Assembly (NCBI RefSeq): GCF_030813435.1
Contig: NZ_JAUSUG010000005.1
Coordinates: 182,613-246,612 of the forward strand
Reading direction: 5' to 3'
DNA length: 64,000 nucleotides
Source: Evansella vedderi
GTDB taxonomy: Bacteria; Bacillota; Bacilli; Bacillales; Salisediminibacteriaceae
Shown: piece after piece, positions 56,734 to 64,000 of the stretch
Layout: each line of letters starts with the position of its first letter
Position numbering within the stretch: the stretch's first letter is position 1
Notes under the pieces: model-generated
Database searches by the model: none
Told to the model about the DNA's origin: nothing
Seen by the model: the letters and a program-made list of their open reading frames with translations, nothing else
Made by a program: the position numbers and the translations under genes

Positions 56734-56925
56734 ATGACTTTCTTTGAGTTACAGCAATTATTAAAGAGATATGGGACAATTATCTATACTGGGGACCGAT
56801 TAGGAGATATTGAGCTAATGGAGGACGAATTAAAGGAACTTCATAAAATGGGAATGATTGAAGATACATTATTCCGTGATGGGAAATTACTTCTTTTAAA
56901 AGAAAAACGCTTATGGGAGAAATGA
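56734..56925 (+). CDS. yqgQ: YqgQ family protein (DUF910)
   Basis: A 63-aa protein, MTFFELQQLLKRYGTIIYTG, then DRLGDIELMEDELKELHKMG. This matches the YqgQ family, which sits directly before glcK in Bacillus. The ATG at 56734 is 7 bases after GGGTGA; upstream in-frame codons belong to the spacer. The function is unknown. Confidence 0.9.
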   Translation: MTFFELQQLLKRYGTIIYTGDRLGDIELMEDELKELHKMGMIEDTLFRDGKLLLLKEKRLWEK

Positions 56926-57003
56926 AATAAATTAATAATATTTTTATCGTTAGACATGGTACAATATGGAGTATAGTTTTAGAAAAGAATGAGGTTGATA
57001 CAT

Positions 57004-57966
57004 ATGGGAAAGTGGTTAGCTGGAATCGATATTGGCGGTACAACTGTTAAATTATCCATTATTAACGAATTGGGTAATATTAAAACAAAGTGGGAGATAC
57101 CAACAAATGTAACTGAAAGTGGTAAATATATTGTTACTGATATTGCTAGGAGCCTTCTTGAAAAATTAGAAGAGCTAGGGATCGAAAAGGCGGATATTCG
57201 AGGTGTCGGAATAGGAGCACCAGGTTTTATTGATGTGGAACGAGGGTTAATATTTGAAGCGGTCAACTTGGGGTGGAAAGACTTTCCATTGAAGGAAGAG
57301 ATGGAAAAGGAGCTTCAATTACCGACATTTGTTGATAATGATGCTAATATTGCTGCAATTGGTGAGATGTGGAAAGGAGCAGGAGAAGGATCCGTAAACC
57401 TCCTATGTGTTACGTTAGGAACGGGGGTTGGTGGTGGAATAATTGCTGGAGGAGAAGTTATTCATGGAGAAAGCGGTATGGCTGGGGAAATTGGTCATAT
57501 TACATCTGTTATTGAAGGTGGAGCCCCATGTAATTGCGGTAAAAAAGGGTGTTTAGAAACAGTGGCATCTGCAACAGGGATTTCTCGTCTAGGGTTAGAA
57601 GCTATTAAAAAAAATCCAACTGGTATTTTACAAAGCATCTATGAAAAAAATGGATCTCTCTCATCAAAAGATGTTTTTGATGCTTTCAAAGAAAATGATC
57701 CTCTTGCAGAGGAAGTAGTTAACGAATCATTTAAACATTTGGGCTTTGCTCTTGCAAATTTAGCTAATGCAATTAATCCAAAAACAATTGTTATTGGCGG
57801 AGGTGTTTCCAAAGCTGGCGATGTTTTAGTTAATAAGATAATTGGATTTTTTAAAGAATATGCAATTCCAAAAATTGCACAAGAAACTACAATACGTCTT
57901 GCAACTTTAGGTAATGATGCAGGTGTTTATGGAGCAGCATGGTTAGCAAAGGAAAGAACAAAATAA
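57004..57966 (+). CDS. glcK: Glucokinase (ROK family)
   Basis: Phosphorylates glucose (320 aa). The ATP-binding site is GIDIGGTTVKLSI, the catalytic/ROK segment is FVDNDANIAAIGE, the zinc-binding motif is CNCGKKGCLE, and GEIGHIT is the ROK signature. The ATG at 57004 follows GAGGTTGATAC. It lies next to yqgQ as in B. subtilis. Confidence 0.96.
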   Translation: MGKWLAGIDIGGTTVKLSIINELGNIKTKWEIPTNVTESGKYIVTDIARSLLEKLEELGIEKADIRGVGIGAPGFIDVERGLIFEAVNLGWKDFPLKEEMEKELQLPTFVDNDANIAAIGEMWKGAGEGSVNLLCVTLGTGVGGGIIAGGEVIHGESGMAGEIGHITSVIEGGAPCNCGKKGCLETVASATGISRLGLEAIKKNPTGILQSIYEKNGSLSSKDVFDAFKENDPLAEEVVNESFKHLGFALANLANAINPKTIVIGGGVSKAGDVLVNKIIGFFKEYAIPKIAQETTIRLATLGNDAGVYGAAWLAKERTK

Positions 57967-58111
57967 GTATTTGGGGGTTGAGGTGTTATCTAAGCCTCAA
58001 TCTTTTTTCTTCATAAATAATTTTACTCCTTGCGTGAAATCACTTGATTTTTGTGTCATTATAAGAGTAGAATTCCCATTAAATTGTATTAGGTTAGAAG
58101 AGGAGTATAGT

Positions 58112-58705
58112 ATGAAACAAAATCGAATTGTAATTTTATTACCTTTATCAGTTATGATTGGTCTATTCCTATTTGGATTTTATATTATAAATCAATCATC
58201 ATCTGTAACAAATGAAGAATTAGTGAATCATCTTCAAATGGAAATAGAGTTAATTCAAGAGGATGAAAACATCCCTTCTTTACAAACCAACTGGGTTTGG
58301 TCAGACTTTCCAAGTGATGGTATAGCAGGGGATGATATTATAGAATTTATTTTTTTAAATGACTCTATGGAAGTGATCCCTTTTTTTCACGTGGATGGAT
58401 TACTTCAATTAGAACAGTCTAATGAAGTTATCTATGAGGAGAATAATTTTTACCGTACAGACGAAGGTATAGCTTTTCGCTTTCCAAATAAGGTAGAAGA
58501 TAATCAAATTTACGGACCTCGGGGCAATGCAGTTCTGTACTTTCAAGAGATAGAAGAGAATGTGGCGTATATAGAGGTGAAATATTACCATACATGGGAA
58601 GTGTGGGGAATGGAATTGGAAAATGGAAAAGGGATAAATGAAATATTAAACAATAGCGGATTCAAGGAATATTGGGTTGCCAGCAGGTCAACAAATTTCC
58701 GATAA
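58112..58705 (+). CDS. Unknown membrane-anchored protein
   Basis: A 197-aa protein with an N-terminal anchor (IVILLPLSVMIGLFLFGFYI) and an acidic extracytoplasmic domain rich in aromatic residues (for example YYHTWEVWGMELENGKGIN). I start it at the ATG at 58112 after AAGAGGAG. No family is recognised. It is followed closely by the DUF1385-like gene. Confidence 0.7.
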   Translation: MKQNRIVILLPLSVMIGLFLFGFYIINQSSSVTNEELVNHLQMEIELIQEDENIPSLQTNWVWSDFPSDGIAGDDIIEFIFLNDSMEVIPFFHVDGLLQLEQSNEVIYEENNFYRTDEGIAFRFPNKVEDNQIYGPRGNAVLYFQEIEENVAYIEVKYYHTWEVWGMELENGKGINEILNNSGFKEYWVASRSTNFR

Positions 58706-58717
58706 AGAGTGGTGTGT

Positions 58718-59818
58718 ATGCTGGTTAGAGGGATGTCTTTTCAAAGGGGAATTATTTTTATTGGGAAGAAAAATGTTGCTTGTTCTTACAATGATAAGGG
58801 AAAGCAAATAAATTGGACCAAGCCCTTAAAGGTAGGTACATTTTTAGAACTTAGCAAACTCGTTTTTTTTTCTATGCCCATGTGGTTCCATGGATTATTG
58901 TTCATTTTGCTTGCTATGATTATTCTACCTCCATTTCTATCATGGGTTATAGAAGGAATTTCAATAACTGGGTTACCGAGATTTACGCTTTTATTTTTTC
59001 TGTTTGGGACCCACTTCTGGTTTCCGGGTGAGCTTAAGAAGTATCATGGTGCAGAGCATAAAGTATTTAGCTATAAAGGAATCATCTCTGTAGTAAATCG
59101 AAAGGCAATCAAGAATGCTAAAATTACCAACCGGAATTGTTCCACAAATAGTGTGTTTTTATATTTTCTATTAGTATTTCTGCTTACTTTATGTGGCAAT
59201 TTGTTAACAGAGTTGTCGTGGTTAGAAGCTGTTGAATATTCAGCTTACATTTCGTTAGGGGTATTACCTTTTGCTGCTTATTGGTTAAATCGGACAAAAG
59301 AAACTTTTTTACATCGATGGATTTTGTTAGTAAGCTATTGGCTGCAGAAATATATAACTACATCCGAACCAGACAGTATTAACTTAAATACAGCCATTCG
59401 ATCTTATCGACAATTGGCCTTAAAGGAATTTCCATATAGAGTACGTACGATTCAAAAAAGAAAGGAGAGAAAATTATTGGCTATCGCAGACGTTACAATA
59501 ATACCTATCGGAACAGAAACAACAAGTGTTTCGGATGTTGTTGTAGAAATACACAGAATTCTAAAAGAATCAGATAAGGATATATTCTTTGAACTTACAC
59601 CAATGAGTACCCTTATTGAGGGGGAACTACCTGTTTTATTAGAGGTAATTAAGGAGATTCATGAAGTTCCATTTAAGTTAGGCCATAAACGAGTTGCTAC
59701 GAATATTCGAATTGATGACCGCAGGGATCGGACCACATCAATGTCAGGGAAATTAAATACTGTAAATATTAAACTGGCAGCAGATGACAAGAAAAAAGAG
59801 GAAGAGGAAGAAAATTAA
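58718..59818 (+). CDS. DUF1385-like membrane protein fused in frame to a YqgV-like thiamine-binding domain
   Basis: A 366-aa continuous frame. The first ~235 residues are a DUF1385-like membrane protein, with YHGAEHKVFSYKG and four helices. The last ~110 are an MTH1187/YqgV thiamine-binding domain (AIADVTIIPIGTETTSVSDV ... IRIDDRRDRTTSMSG). Just before the second domain, AAAGGAGAG is followed 9 bases later by a TTG at 59477 that would give the normal YqgV start. Either one fusion protein or two overlapping products is possible. In B. subtilis yqgV is a separate gene. Confidence 0.8.
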   Translation: MLVRGMSFQRGIIFIGKKNVACSYNDKGKQINWTKPLKVGTFLELSKLVFFSMPMWFHGLLFILLAMIILPPFLSWVIEGISITGLPRFTLLFFLFGTHFWFPGELKKYHGAEHKVFSYKGIISVVNRKAIKNAKITNRNCSTNSVFLYFLLVFLLTLCGNLLTELSWLEAVEYSAYISLGVLPFAAYWLNRTKETFLHRWILLVSYWLQKYITTSEPDSINLNTAIRSYRQLALKEFPYRVRTIQKRKERKLLAIADVTIIPIGTETTSVSDVVVEIHRILKESDKDIFFELTPMSTLIEGELPVLLEVIKEIHEVPFKLGHKRVATNIRIDDRRDRTTSMSGKLNTVNIKLAADDKKKEEEEEN

Positions 59819-59834
59819 CTAGTTTAAGAATAAT

Positions 59835-59869
59835 AAAAAGGAACGGGATTTCTCATCCCGTTCCTTTTT
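59835..59869. terminator. Bidirectional terminator
   Basis: AAAAAGGAACGGGAT pairs with ATCCCGTTCCTTTTT across TTCTC, between the fusion gene and the convergent DUF2759 gene. Confidence 0.92.
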
Positions 59870-59876
59870 GCATTTA

Positions 59877-60062
59877 TTAACCTACAGTGCCTCCACTGCT
59901 AGTAAAGATGATGGAATAAAGGGTCATAATTGAAAACCACCCAAAAACTAAGACCGTAATTGTAGCATAACCAACTGCAAAAAAGTTTTTGCGTTTCAAT
60001 TCGCGGAAAAGACCAATTGTTGCTAAAATGCTAATTAATAGGGTAATAATACCTAATTCCAT
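59877..60062 (-). CDS. yqgW: DUF2759 family small membrane protein (YqgW)
   Basis: A 61-aa protein with two membrane segments (GIITLLISILATIGLFREL and ATITVLVFGWFSIMTLYSII). It matches YqgW/DUF2759, located between yqgV and yqgX in Bacillus. The function is unknown. Confidence 0.87.
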   Translation of the reverse strand: MELGIITLLISILATIGLFRELKRKNFFAVGYATITVLVFGWFSIMTLYSIIFTSSGGTVG

Positions 60063-60282
60063 TTTTTATCCTCCTTCAACCTATGTACTATGTTTCATTT
60101 ACTTGTTAGTTACATTTAATAATCAACATCAATTTAAAGAAGCTACAATTATTATGTGTAGAAATTACAGTTTATATTTTACTGTTTTTTTATATGTTTG
60201 TCGAGAGAAAGCTTTATTATTTTTGCTTGCAGTAATGAATTCGTAGTAGAATATAGAAACACAAATAATAGGAGGGGATAAA

Positions 60283-60924
60283 ATGAAATGGAAACAACTT
60301 CCTTTAGGTCCATTACAAACGAATGGATATATTTTATATAACGATAATGGTTCAGGTGTGATTATAGATCCGGGTGGAAATGATAAACAATTATTAAGTT
60401 GGCTTAAAGAGAAGGATATAACGATCTTGGCTATTCTTTTAACTCATGCCCATTTTGACCATATTGGTGCCGTGGATACTGTTAGGACCACATTTAATGC
60501 ACCTGTCTATCTACATAAGAAAGAAGCACATTGGCTAACCGATCCACAACTAAATGGGTCCGGTCTTTTTCAAGGGATAGAGCCAATAAGTACAAAGAAA
60601 GCTGATCACCTTATATCTGCAGAGGGGCCATTAGAAATTGGGGGAATAGAATTTCAAATCTTTGAAACCCCTGGTCATTCACCGGGGAGTGTTTCTTTTT
60701 ATCTTCCGGAAGAATCTATAGTATTTTCTGGTGATGTTTTATTTAGAGGTGGAGTAGGCAGGACCGATTTACCTGGAGGGGATGAGGATACATTAATTAA
60801 TTCCATCCATAATAAAATGCTGTCCCTTCCAGATGAAACTATAGTAGCAAATGGCCACGGTCCACTTACAACTATTGGGGAAGAGAAAGAGACTAACCCC
60901 TTTATAAATGGTTTTGGCTGGTAA
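60283..60924 (+). CDS. yqgX: MBL-fold metallo-hydrolase (YqgX)
   Basis: A 213-aa glyoxalase II-like metallo-beta-lactamase-fold protein. The metal site THAHFDHIGAVD, the later His in TPGHSPGSVSF, FSGDVLF, and the C-terminal NGHGP are all present. The start ATG follows AGGAGGGG. The physiological substrate is unknown. Placement equals B. subtilis yqgX. Confidence 0.93.
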   Translation: MKWKQLPLGPLQTNGYILYNDNGSGVIIDPGGNDKQLLSWLKEKDITILAILLTHAHFDHIGAVDTVRTTFNAPVYLHKKEAHWLTDPQLNGSGLFQGIEPISTKKADHLISAEGPLEIGGIEFQIFETPGHSPGSVSFYLPEESIVFSGDVLFRGGVGRTDLPGGDEDTLINSIHNKMLSLPDETIVANGHGPLTTIGEEKETNPFINGFGW

Positions 60925-61004
60925 ATAGAAAAGCGTAAGAAACTGAAGAATGAATCCTCCTTATTTTGGCAATGTTAATGGTAAAATATTGGAGGGTTCG
61001 TTTT

Positions 61005-61166
61005 ATGAGTGTAGAAACTGTTGTATTAATTCTTCTATCGATTAGCTTTATTAGCTCATGTGGGATGCTTTATTTATGGTATAAACTGTCTAAAGAGGAT
61101 AAAGAATTTACGAATGAGAATTCTCAATTGATGTACATGGATGAAGAGGATGACTTCGATGTATAA
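61005..61166 (+). CDS. Small membrane protein
   Basis: A 53-aa protein with one helix (VVLILLSISFISSCGMLYLW) and an acidic C-terminus ending MDEEDDFDV. It has a good ribosome site (TTGGAGGG). I do not recognise a family. Confidence 0.6.
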   Translation: MSVETVVLILLSISFISSCGMLYLWYKLSKEDKEFTNENSQLMYMDEEDDFDV

Positions 61167-61400
61167 AAAATTGACCTCCTATGGGGACATAGAAGGTCGT
61201 TTGGGGAGTTAATCAAGTATCAATGAACTTTGAGGGGGGAGGGGGAACTCCCGAAGATCATTGTTCTACTGACAAGTTTATTATAAAGGGACATTAACAC
61301 TATGTCAACAGTGTTAAACTGTTTTTTAGGTGACAACAGGATTAAATAAAAAGAGTAAATATTAGGGAGTAAAGAGAAAAGTATAATGGGAGAGTTATAT

Positions 61401-62549
61401 ATGGATGCGATTAAGCTTAGGAAAAAGTTAGAGAGGCGTTCAGCAGCGCCATGGAGCTATTCGGATTTTATGGAATATGCTTTATACGACGATGAATTTG
61501 GCTATTACTCAAGAGAGAGTATTAAATTAGGAAAAGAGGGGGACTTTTACACTAGTAACCATGTTCACCCGGTATTTCAACAAACCTTTGCAAGATTTTT
61601 TACAGATACGTTAGTAAAAGAAGAGCTTACGCCGTTAATTTGTGAGCAAGGGGCAGGAGATGGCCGGTTTGCTAGGAATGTTGTGGAATACATAAAAAAT
61701 ACGGACGAAGAGCTTTATAGCCATTTAAATTACATCATAATTGAAACTAGTGCTTTTCATCGTAAAAGAATAAAAGAGGTTATCGCTCCTTTTGAAGGAA
61801 AGGTAAGTATTTTTTCAAGCTTGGATGAAGCAAGGGATGTTTATCCTGTTTTTGAAGGTATAATATTTTCGAATGAACTAATAGACGCTTTTCCTGTTCA
61901 TGTTGTGGAAAAGAAAAATGACGCATTGATGGAAGTAAAGGTAAAATGGGGGAAGGATGAATTTATTGAAGAAGTTGTTCAAAATGAAAATAGTGAATTG
62001 GAAAACTGGCTGAATAATTACGGGCCCAAACTTCCTGAAGGTCATCGTTTAGAGATTTGTTTACCTATGAGAGAATGGCTAAGGTATATGGGAGAATGGC
62101 TGCAAAAGGGTTTAATTGTCACTGTTGACTATGGCTACTCCAATGAAGAGTTAGTTGAGGAAGTGCGACGAGAAGGGTCACTCCGAGGATATTATAAGCA
62201 TGAAATGATACGAAGCCCTTTAAAATATCCTGGAGAAATGGATATAACAGCACATGTGCAATGGGATGCGTTTAGAATGATCGGAAAAGAAATGAATTTG
62301 TCTGAAATTTTTCATGATAGGCAAGACATATTTTTATTAAAGGCCGGTCTATTCACTTTTCTTAAAAAAGTGACTGATTTAAATCCATTCTCTGAGAACT
62401 TCAAACAAAATCGGGCAATACAATCTTTGGTACACCCAGGTGGAATAAGTTCTACCTTCCATGTAAACATTCAAGGAAAAGAATTGGATAAGACGGATGA
62501 ATACGGTATTTTCACTGAAGACCCCTATCAAACAGAAAAATATAAATAG
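61401..62549 (+). CDS. MidA/NDUFAF7-like SAM-dependent methyltransferase (DUF185)
   Basis: A 382-aa putative protein arginine methyltransferase. The N-terminus has GYYSRESIKLGKEGDFYTS, the SAM region is CEQGAGDGRFARNV, and SNELIDAFPVHVVE plus LIVTVDYGYSNEEL follow the family. The mitochondrial homologue acts in complex I assembly. The ATG at 61401 is 8 bases after GGGAG; an in-frame ATG at 61386 lacks a site. The 234 bases upstream hold a G-rich run (near 61233) but no gene. Confidence 0.88.
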   Translation: MDAIKLRKKLERRSAAPWSYSDFMEYALYDDEFGYYSRESIKLGKEGDFYTSNHVHPVFQQTFARFFTDTLVKEELTPLICEQGAGDGRFARNVVEYIKNTDEELYSHLNYIIIETSAFHRKRIKEVIAPFEGKVSIFSSLDEARDVYPVFEGIIFSNELIDAFPVHVVEKKNDALMEVKVKWGKDEFIEEVVQNENSELENWLNNYGPKLPEGHRLEICLPMREWLRYMGEWLQKGLIVTVDYGYSNEELVEEVRREGSLRGYYKHEMIRSPLKYPGEMDITAHVQWDAFRMIGKEMNLSEIFHDRQDIFLLKAGLFTFLKKVTDLNPFSENFKQNRAIQSLVHPGGISSTFHVNIQGKELDKTDEYGIFTEDPYQTEKYK

Positions 62550-62597
62550 AAACAACAAATAAACTTAGAAACAAAGTTTACGAAATACAGCCAAAAT

Positions 62598-62632
62598 ATA
62601 AGAGGCCATCCTGTTGGGATAGCCTCTTATGA
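62598..62632 (-). terminator. yqgY terminator
   Basis: ATAAGAGGC pairs with GCCTCTTAT around a GC-rich loop; the minus strand continues ATTTTGG. It may serve the convergent upstream gene too. Confidence 0.8.
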
Positions 62633-62648
62633 TTTCTTTTAGAAAGAA

Positions 62649-62894
62649 TTAATGTCCACCAATTCCAGGTACTAATATAAATGTGGAATAGTAAGTAAAT
62701 CCAACAAAGAAAAGAGTTAAGTATGCTCCGAAAATATAGATGTATGCTCTTTCAGATAGCTTTAAATAGCTTAGTGCTAAAAATGCACCTGTTTGTCCGA
62801 AGAACAATATCGCCATTTCAGGCATGTTACCGGCCATAAATAATACGGCAAAAATTCCAGTCCAGAAGCTTAAAACACGGAACATGCGATCCAA
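62649..62894 (-). CDS. yqgY: DUF2626 family membrane protein (YqgY)
   Basis: An 81-aa protein with three predicted helices (VLSFWTGIFAVLFMAG, MAILFFGQTGAFLALSYL, YIFGAYLTLFFVGFTYYS). It matches DUF2626 and B. subtilis yqgY in this region. The function is unknown. A clear GGAGGG site precedes the ATG on the minus strand. Confidence 0.9.
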   Translation of the reverse strand: MDRMFRVLSFWTGIFAVLFMAGNMPEMAILFFGQTGAFLALSYLKLSERAYIYIFGAYLTLFFVGFTYYSTFILVPGIGGH

Positions 62895-63080
62895 GACGTT
62901 TCCCTCCTTTATGTAACTGTACGTTTTAAATATTATGTGAACAATAAGCTCACTTTATTATAAAACTAATACAGTTGTTTGTAAAATATAAATGTATAAT
63001 TTACTTATGTTTATTCGTCTCAAATATAGACTACTCAGGCAGTTTTGCTAAAAAAATTTAGGTTTAGGAGAAATAATATT

Positions 63081-63118
63081 GCTCGGATACGCTACAGGCA
63101 GGCGCTTTCGGCTTCTCC
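63081..63118. repeat. GC-rich degenerate intergenic repeat, copy 4
   Basis: GCTCGGATACGCTACAGGCA then GGCGCTTTCGGCTTCTCC. It shares the CTACAGGC core with copy 3 and resembles the decayed form at 36507. Confidence 0.5.
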
Positions 63119-63147
63119 AATCTAAAAAAAAAAATTAAACTTAAGAA

Positions 63148-63173
63148 AAAACAACCCAATATTAAGCTTGGGG
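63148..63173 (-). terminator. SufR-like gene terminator
   Basis: On the minus strand CCCAA pairs with TTGGG around GCTTAATA, followed by TTGTTTTTTCT. The stem overlaps the last codons of the gene. Confidence 0.7.
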
Positions 63174-63872
63174 TAGGGAGACAGTTGTATAGGTGCAAGC
63201 CAGTTCTTGCTTTTGAAACATAGTTGATTCCTCTTTTAATTCCATATTTTCAAAAAAGTATCTAAAAATTCCGTTTATAAGGGCATGATGCATTTTACAA
63301 ATAGCTGTAGAATTCTTCGCTAGCTCCTTGTACGTGCAATTATAAATTCTAAACACTACTTCGTTTTTTTCATCATCATAATGGATTTCCGGATTTAGTC
63401 CTTGATTAAGGGCAATTTTTTCTATGAATTTCACCTTTTCTTTAGAGCTCAAACCATTAATGTTTCTATCTAATGAGCCTACAAATGCTTTGGCTGATTC
63501 ATAGCCGAATTTTCTTCCAGTCTCTTCAAGGGCAGCTTCTCCAATTTCTCCTAAGGATGCCAATGTCTGTATAGCGATTTCAGATAGACGTTGGTAATCA
63601 CGATAAGGAAATTGGAGGCTTACTACCTCATCGGATAAATAATAAAATCGACTCGGTCTACCACCCTTACCAGTTTTCTTCGTATCCGAAACAAGCATAT
63701 TAACATCCTCAAGCTTTGTTAAATGAAGTCGTGCTACATTAGCATGAATCTTAAACGTATCTGCAATTTCCTGTACTGTAACGTCTCCATGTTGACGTGC
63801 CACATATTGATAAATGGAAAAGCGCGTAGGGTCTGATAATACACCAGTAATTTTAAGGGTTTGTTGTTCCAT
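63162..63872 (-). CDS. SufR-like HTH transcriptional regulator
   Basis: A 236-aa protein with an N-terminal winged HTH (LSDPTRFSIYQYVARQHGDV ... HANVARLHLTKLED) and a C-terminal domain bearing Cys residues arranged like SufR/Fe-S sensing regulators: NCTYKELAKNSTAICKMHHA and ACTYTTVSL. Three Cys and a nearby His could hold an Fe-S cluster. The ATG at 63872 is 9 bases after GGAG. Target genes are unknown. Confidence 0.75.
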   Translation of the reverse strand: MEQQTLKITGVLSDPTRFSIYQYVARQHGDVTVQEIADTFKIHANVARLHLTKLEDVNMLVSDTKKTGKGGRPSRFYYLSDEVVSLQFPYRDYQRLSEIAIQTLASLGEIGEAALEETGRKFGYESAKAFVGSLDRNINGLSSKEKVKFIEKIALNQGLNPEIHYDDEKNEVVFRIYNCTYKELAKNSTAICKMHHALINGIFRYFFENMELKEESTMFQKQELACTYTTVSLPQA

Positions 63873-64000
63873 CACGATCCACTCCTAATATAAGCTAACT
63901 TTATTATATTATAGTGAACATAAGAAATAAATGTATTTTCCAATATTTATAAGTGCTTTAACTGATAAATTCACAATTTGTTCACGAACCCGGTCCCGTA

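Overview
The window is a low-GC Firmicute chromosome segment. Its gene order closely follows the yqf-yqg region of Bacillus subtilis: pgpH-ybeY-dgkA-cdd-era-yqzL-recO-glyQS-ccpN-ppsR-yqxD-dnaG-sigA-cccA-trmK-yqfO-ispH-yqfQ-cshB-nfo-yqfT-zur-yqfW-yqfX-ispG-yqfZ, then sodA-yqgE-pbpA-yqzC/D-rpmG-yqgN-gluP-yqgQ-glcK-yqgV-yqgW-yqgX-yqgY. Sporulation-linked genes (a SpoVAF-like protein, SinR, a KinA-type kinase) and frequent TTG/GTG starts behind strong AGGAGG sites point to a spore-forming Bacillaceae member that is not B. subtilis. The genus cannot be settled from this sequence alone. I see no prophage, transposase or CRISPR array.

Layout. 1-13 kb holds essential information-processing genes: rRNA maturation, Era, RecO, glycyl-tRNA synthetase behind a T-box, and the dnaG-sigA operon. 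13-22 kb holds a GDPD phosphodiesterase next to a decayed membrane-protein gene, cytochrome c550, TrmK, Nif3, IspH, a CarD-like regulator, a YqfQ/VrrA-like low-complexity protein, CshB and endonuclease IV. 22-28 kb holds an orphan sporulation-type histidine kinase, a Ppx-like pseudogene remnant, and a zinc ABC transporter operon (one ATPase, two tandem permeases, Zur) behind a promoter with a Zur box at its start site. 28-34 kb holds a pair of related small unknown proteins, YqfW, YqfX, IspG, YqfZ, an MFS pump, a DUF1002 protein and an NfeD protein.

The most striking part is 34.8-36.4 kb. A canonical c-di-GMP-I (GEMM) riboswitch lies directly upstream of a 44-codon gene for a SinI-type anti-repressor that is too short for routine ORF calling. 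It converges on a truncated SinR/SlrR-like HTH gene and a full SinR gene. This suggests that the SinI/SinR biofilm switch is wired directly to the second messenger c-di-GMP, separate from sinR transcription.

36-46 kb holds DUF1189, a Na/Pi cotransporter, a tRNA cluster (Met, truncated Ile2, Ile2, Ser), a HesB-like protein, SodA, YqgE, a probable 6S RNA and PBP2. 46-64 kb holds conserved yqg genes plus inserted ones (DUF92, LDH, HAD, a SpoVAF-like protein, a probable DUF1385/thiamine-binding fusion) and ends in a SufR-like regulator.

Between genes, several dispersed repeats recur. One is a family of near-perfect terminator-like hairpins (core GGGTGnCTCAAAAGG). Another is a degenerate GC-rich family (core CTACAGGCGGACC). 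A third is a GGTTGGGACAAAA element that also interrupts the Ppx-like remnant.
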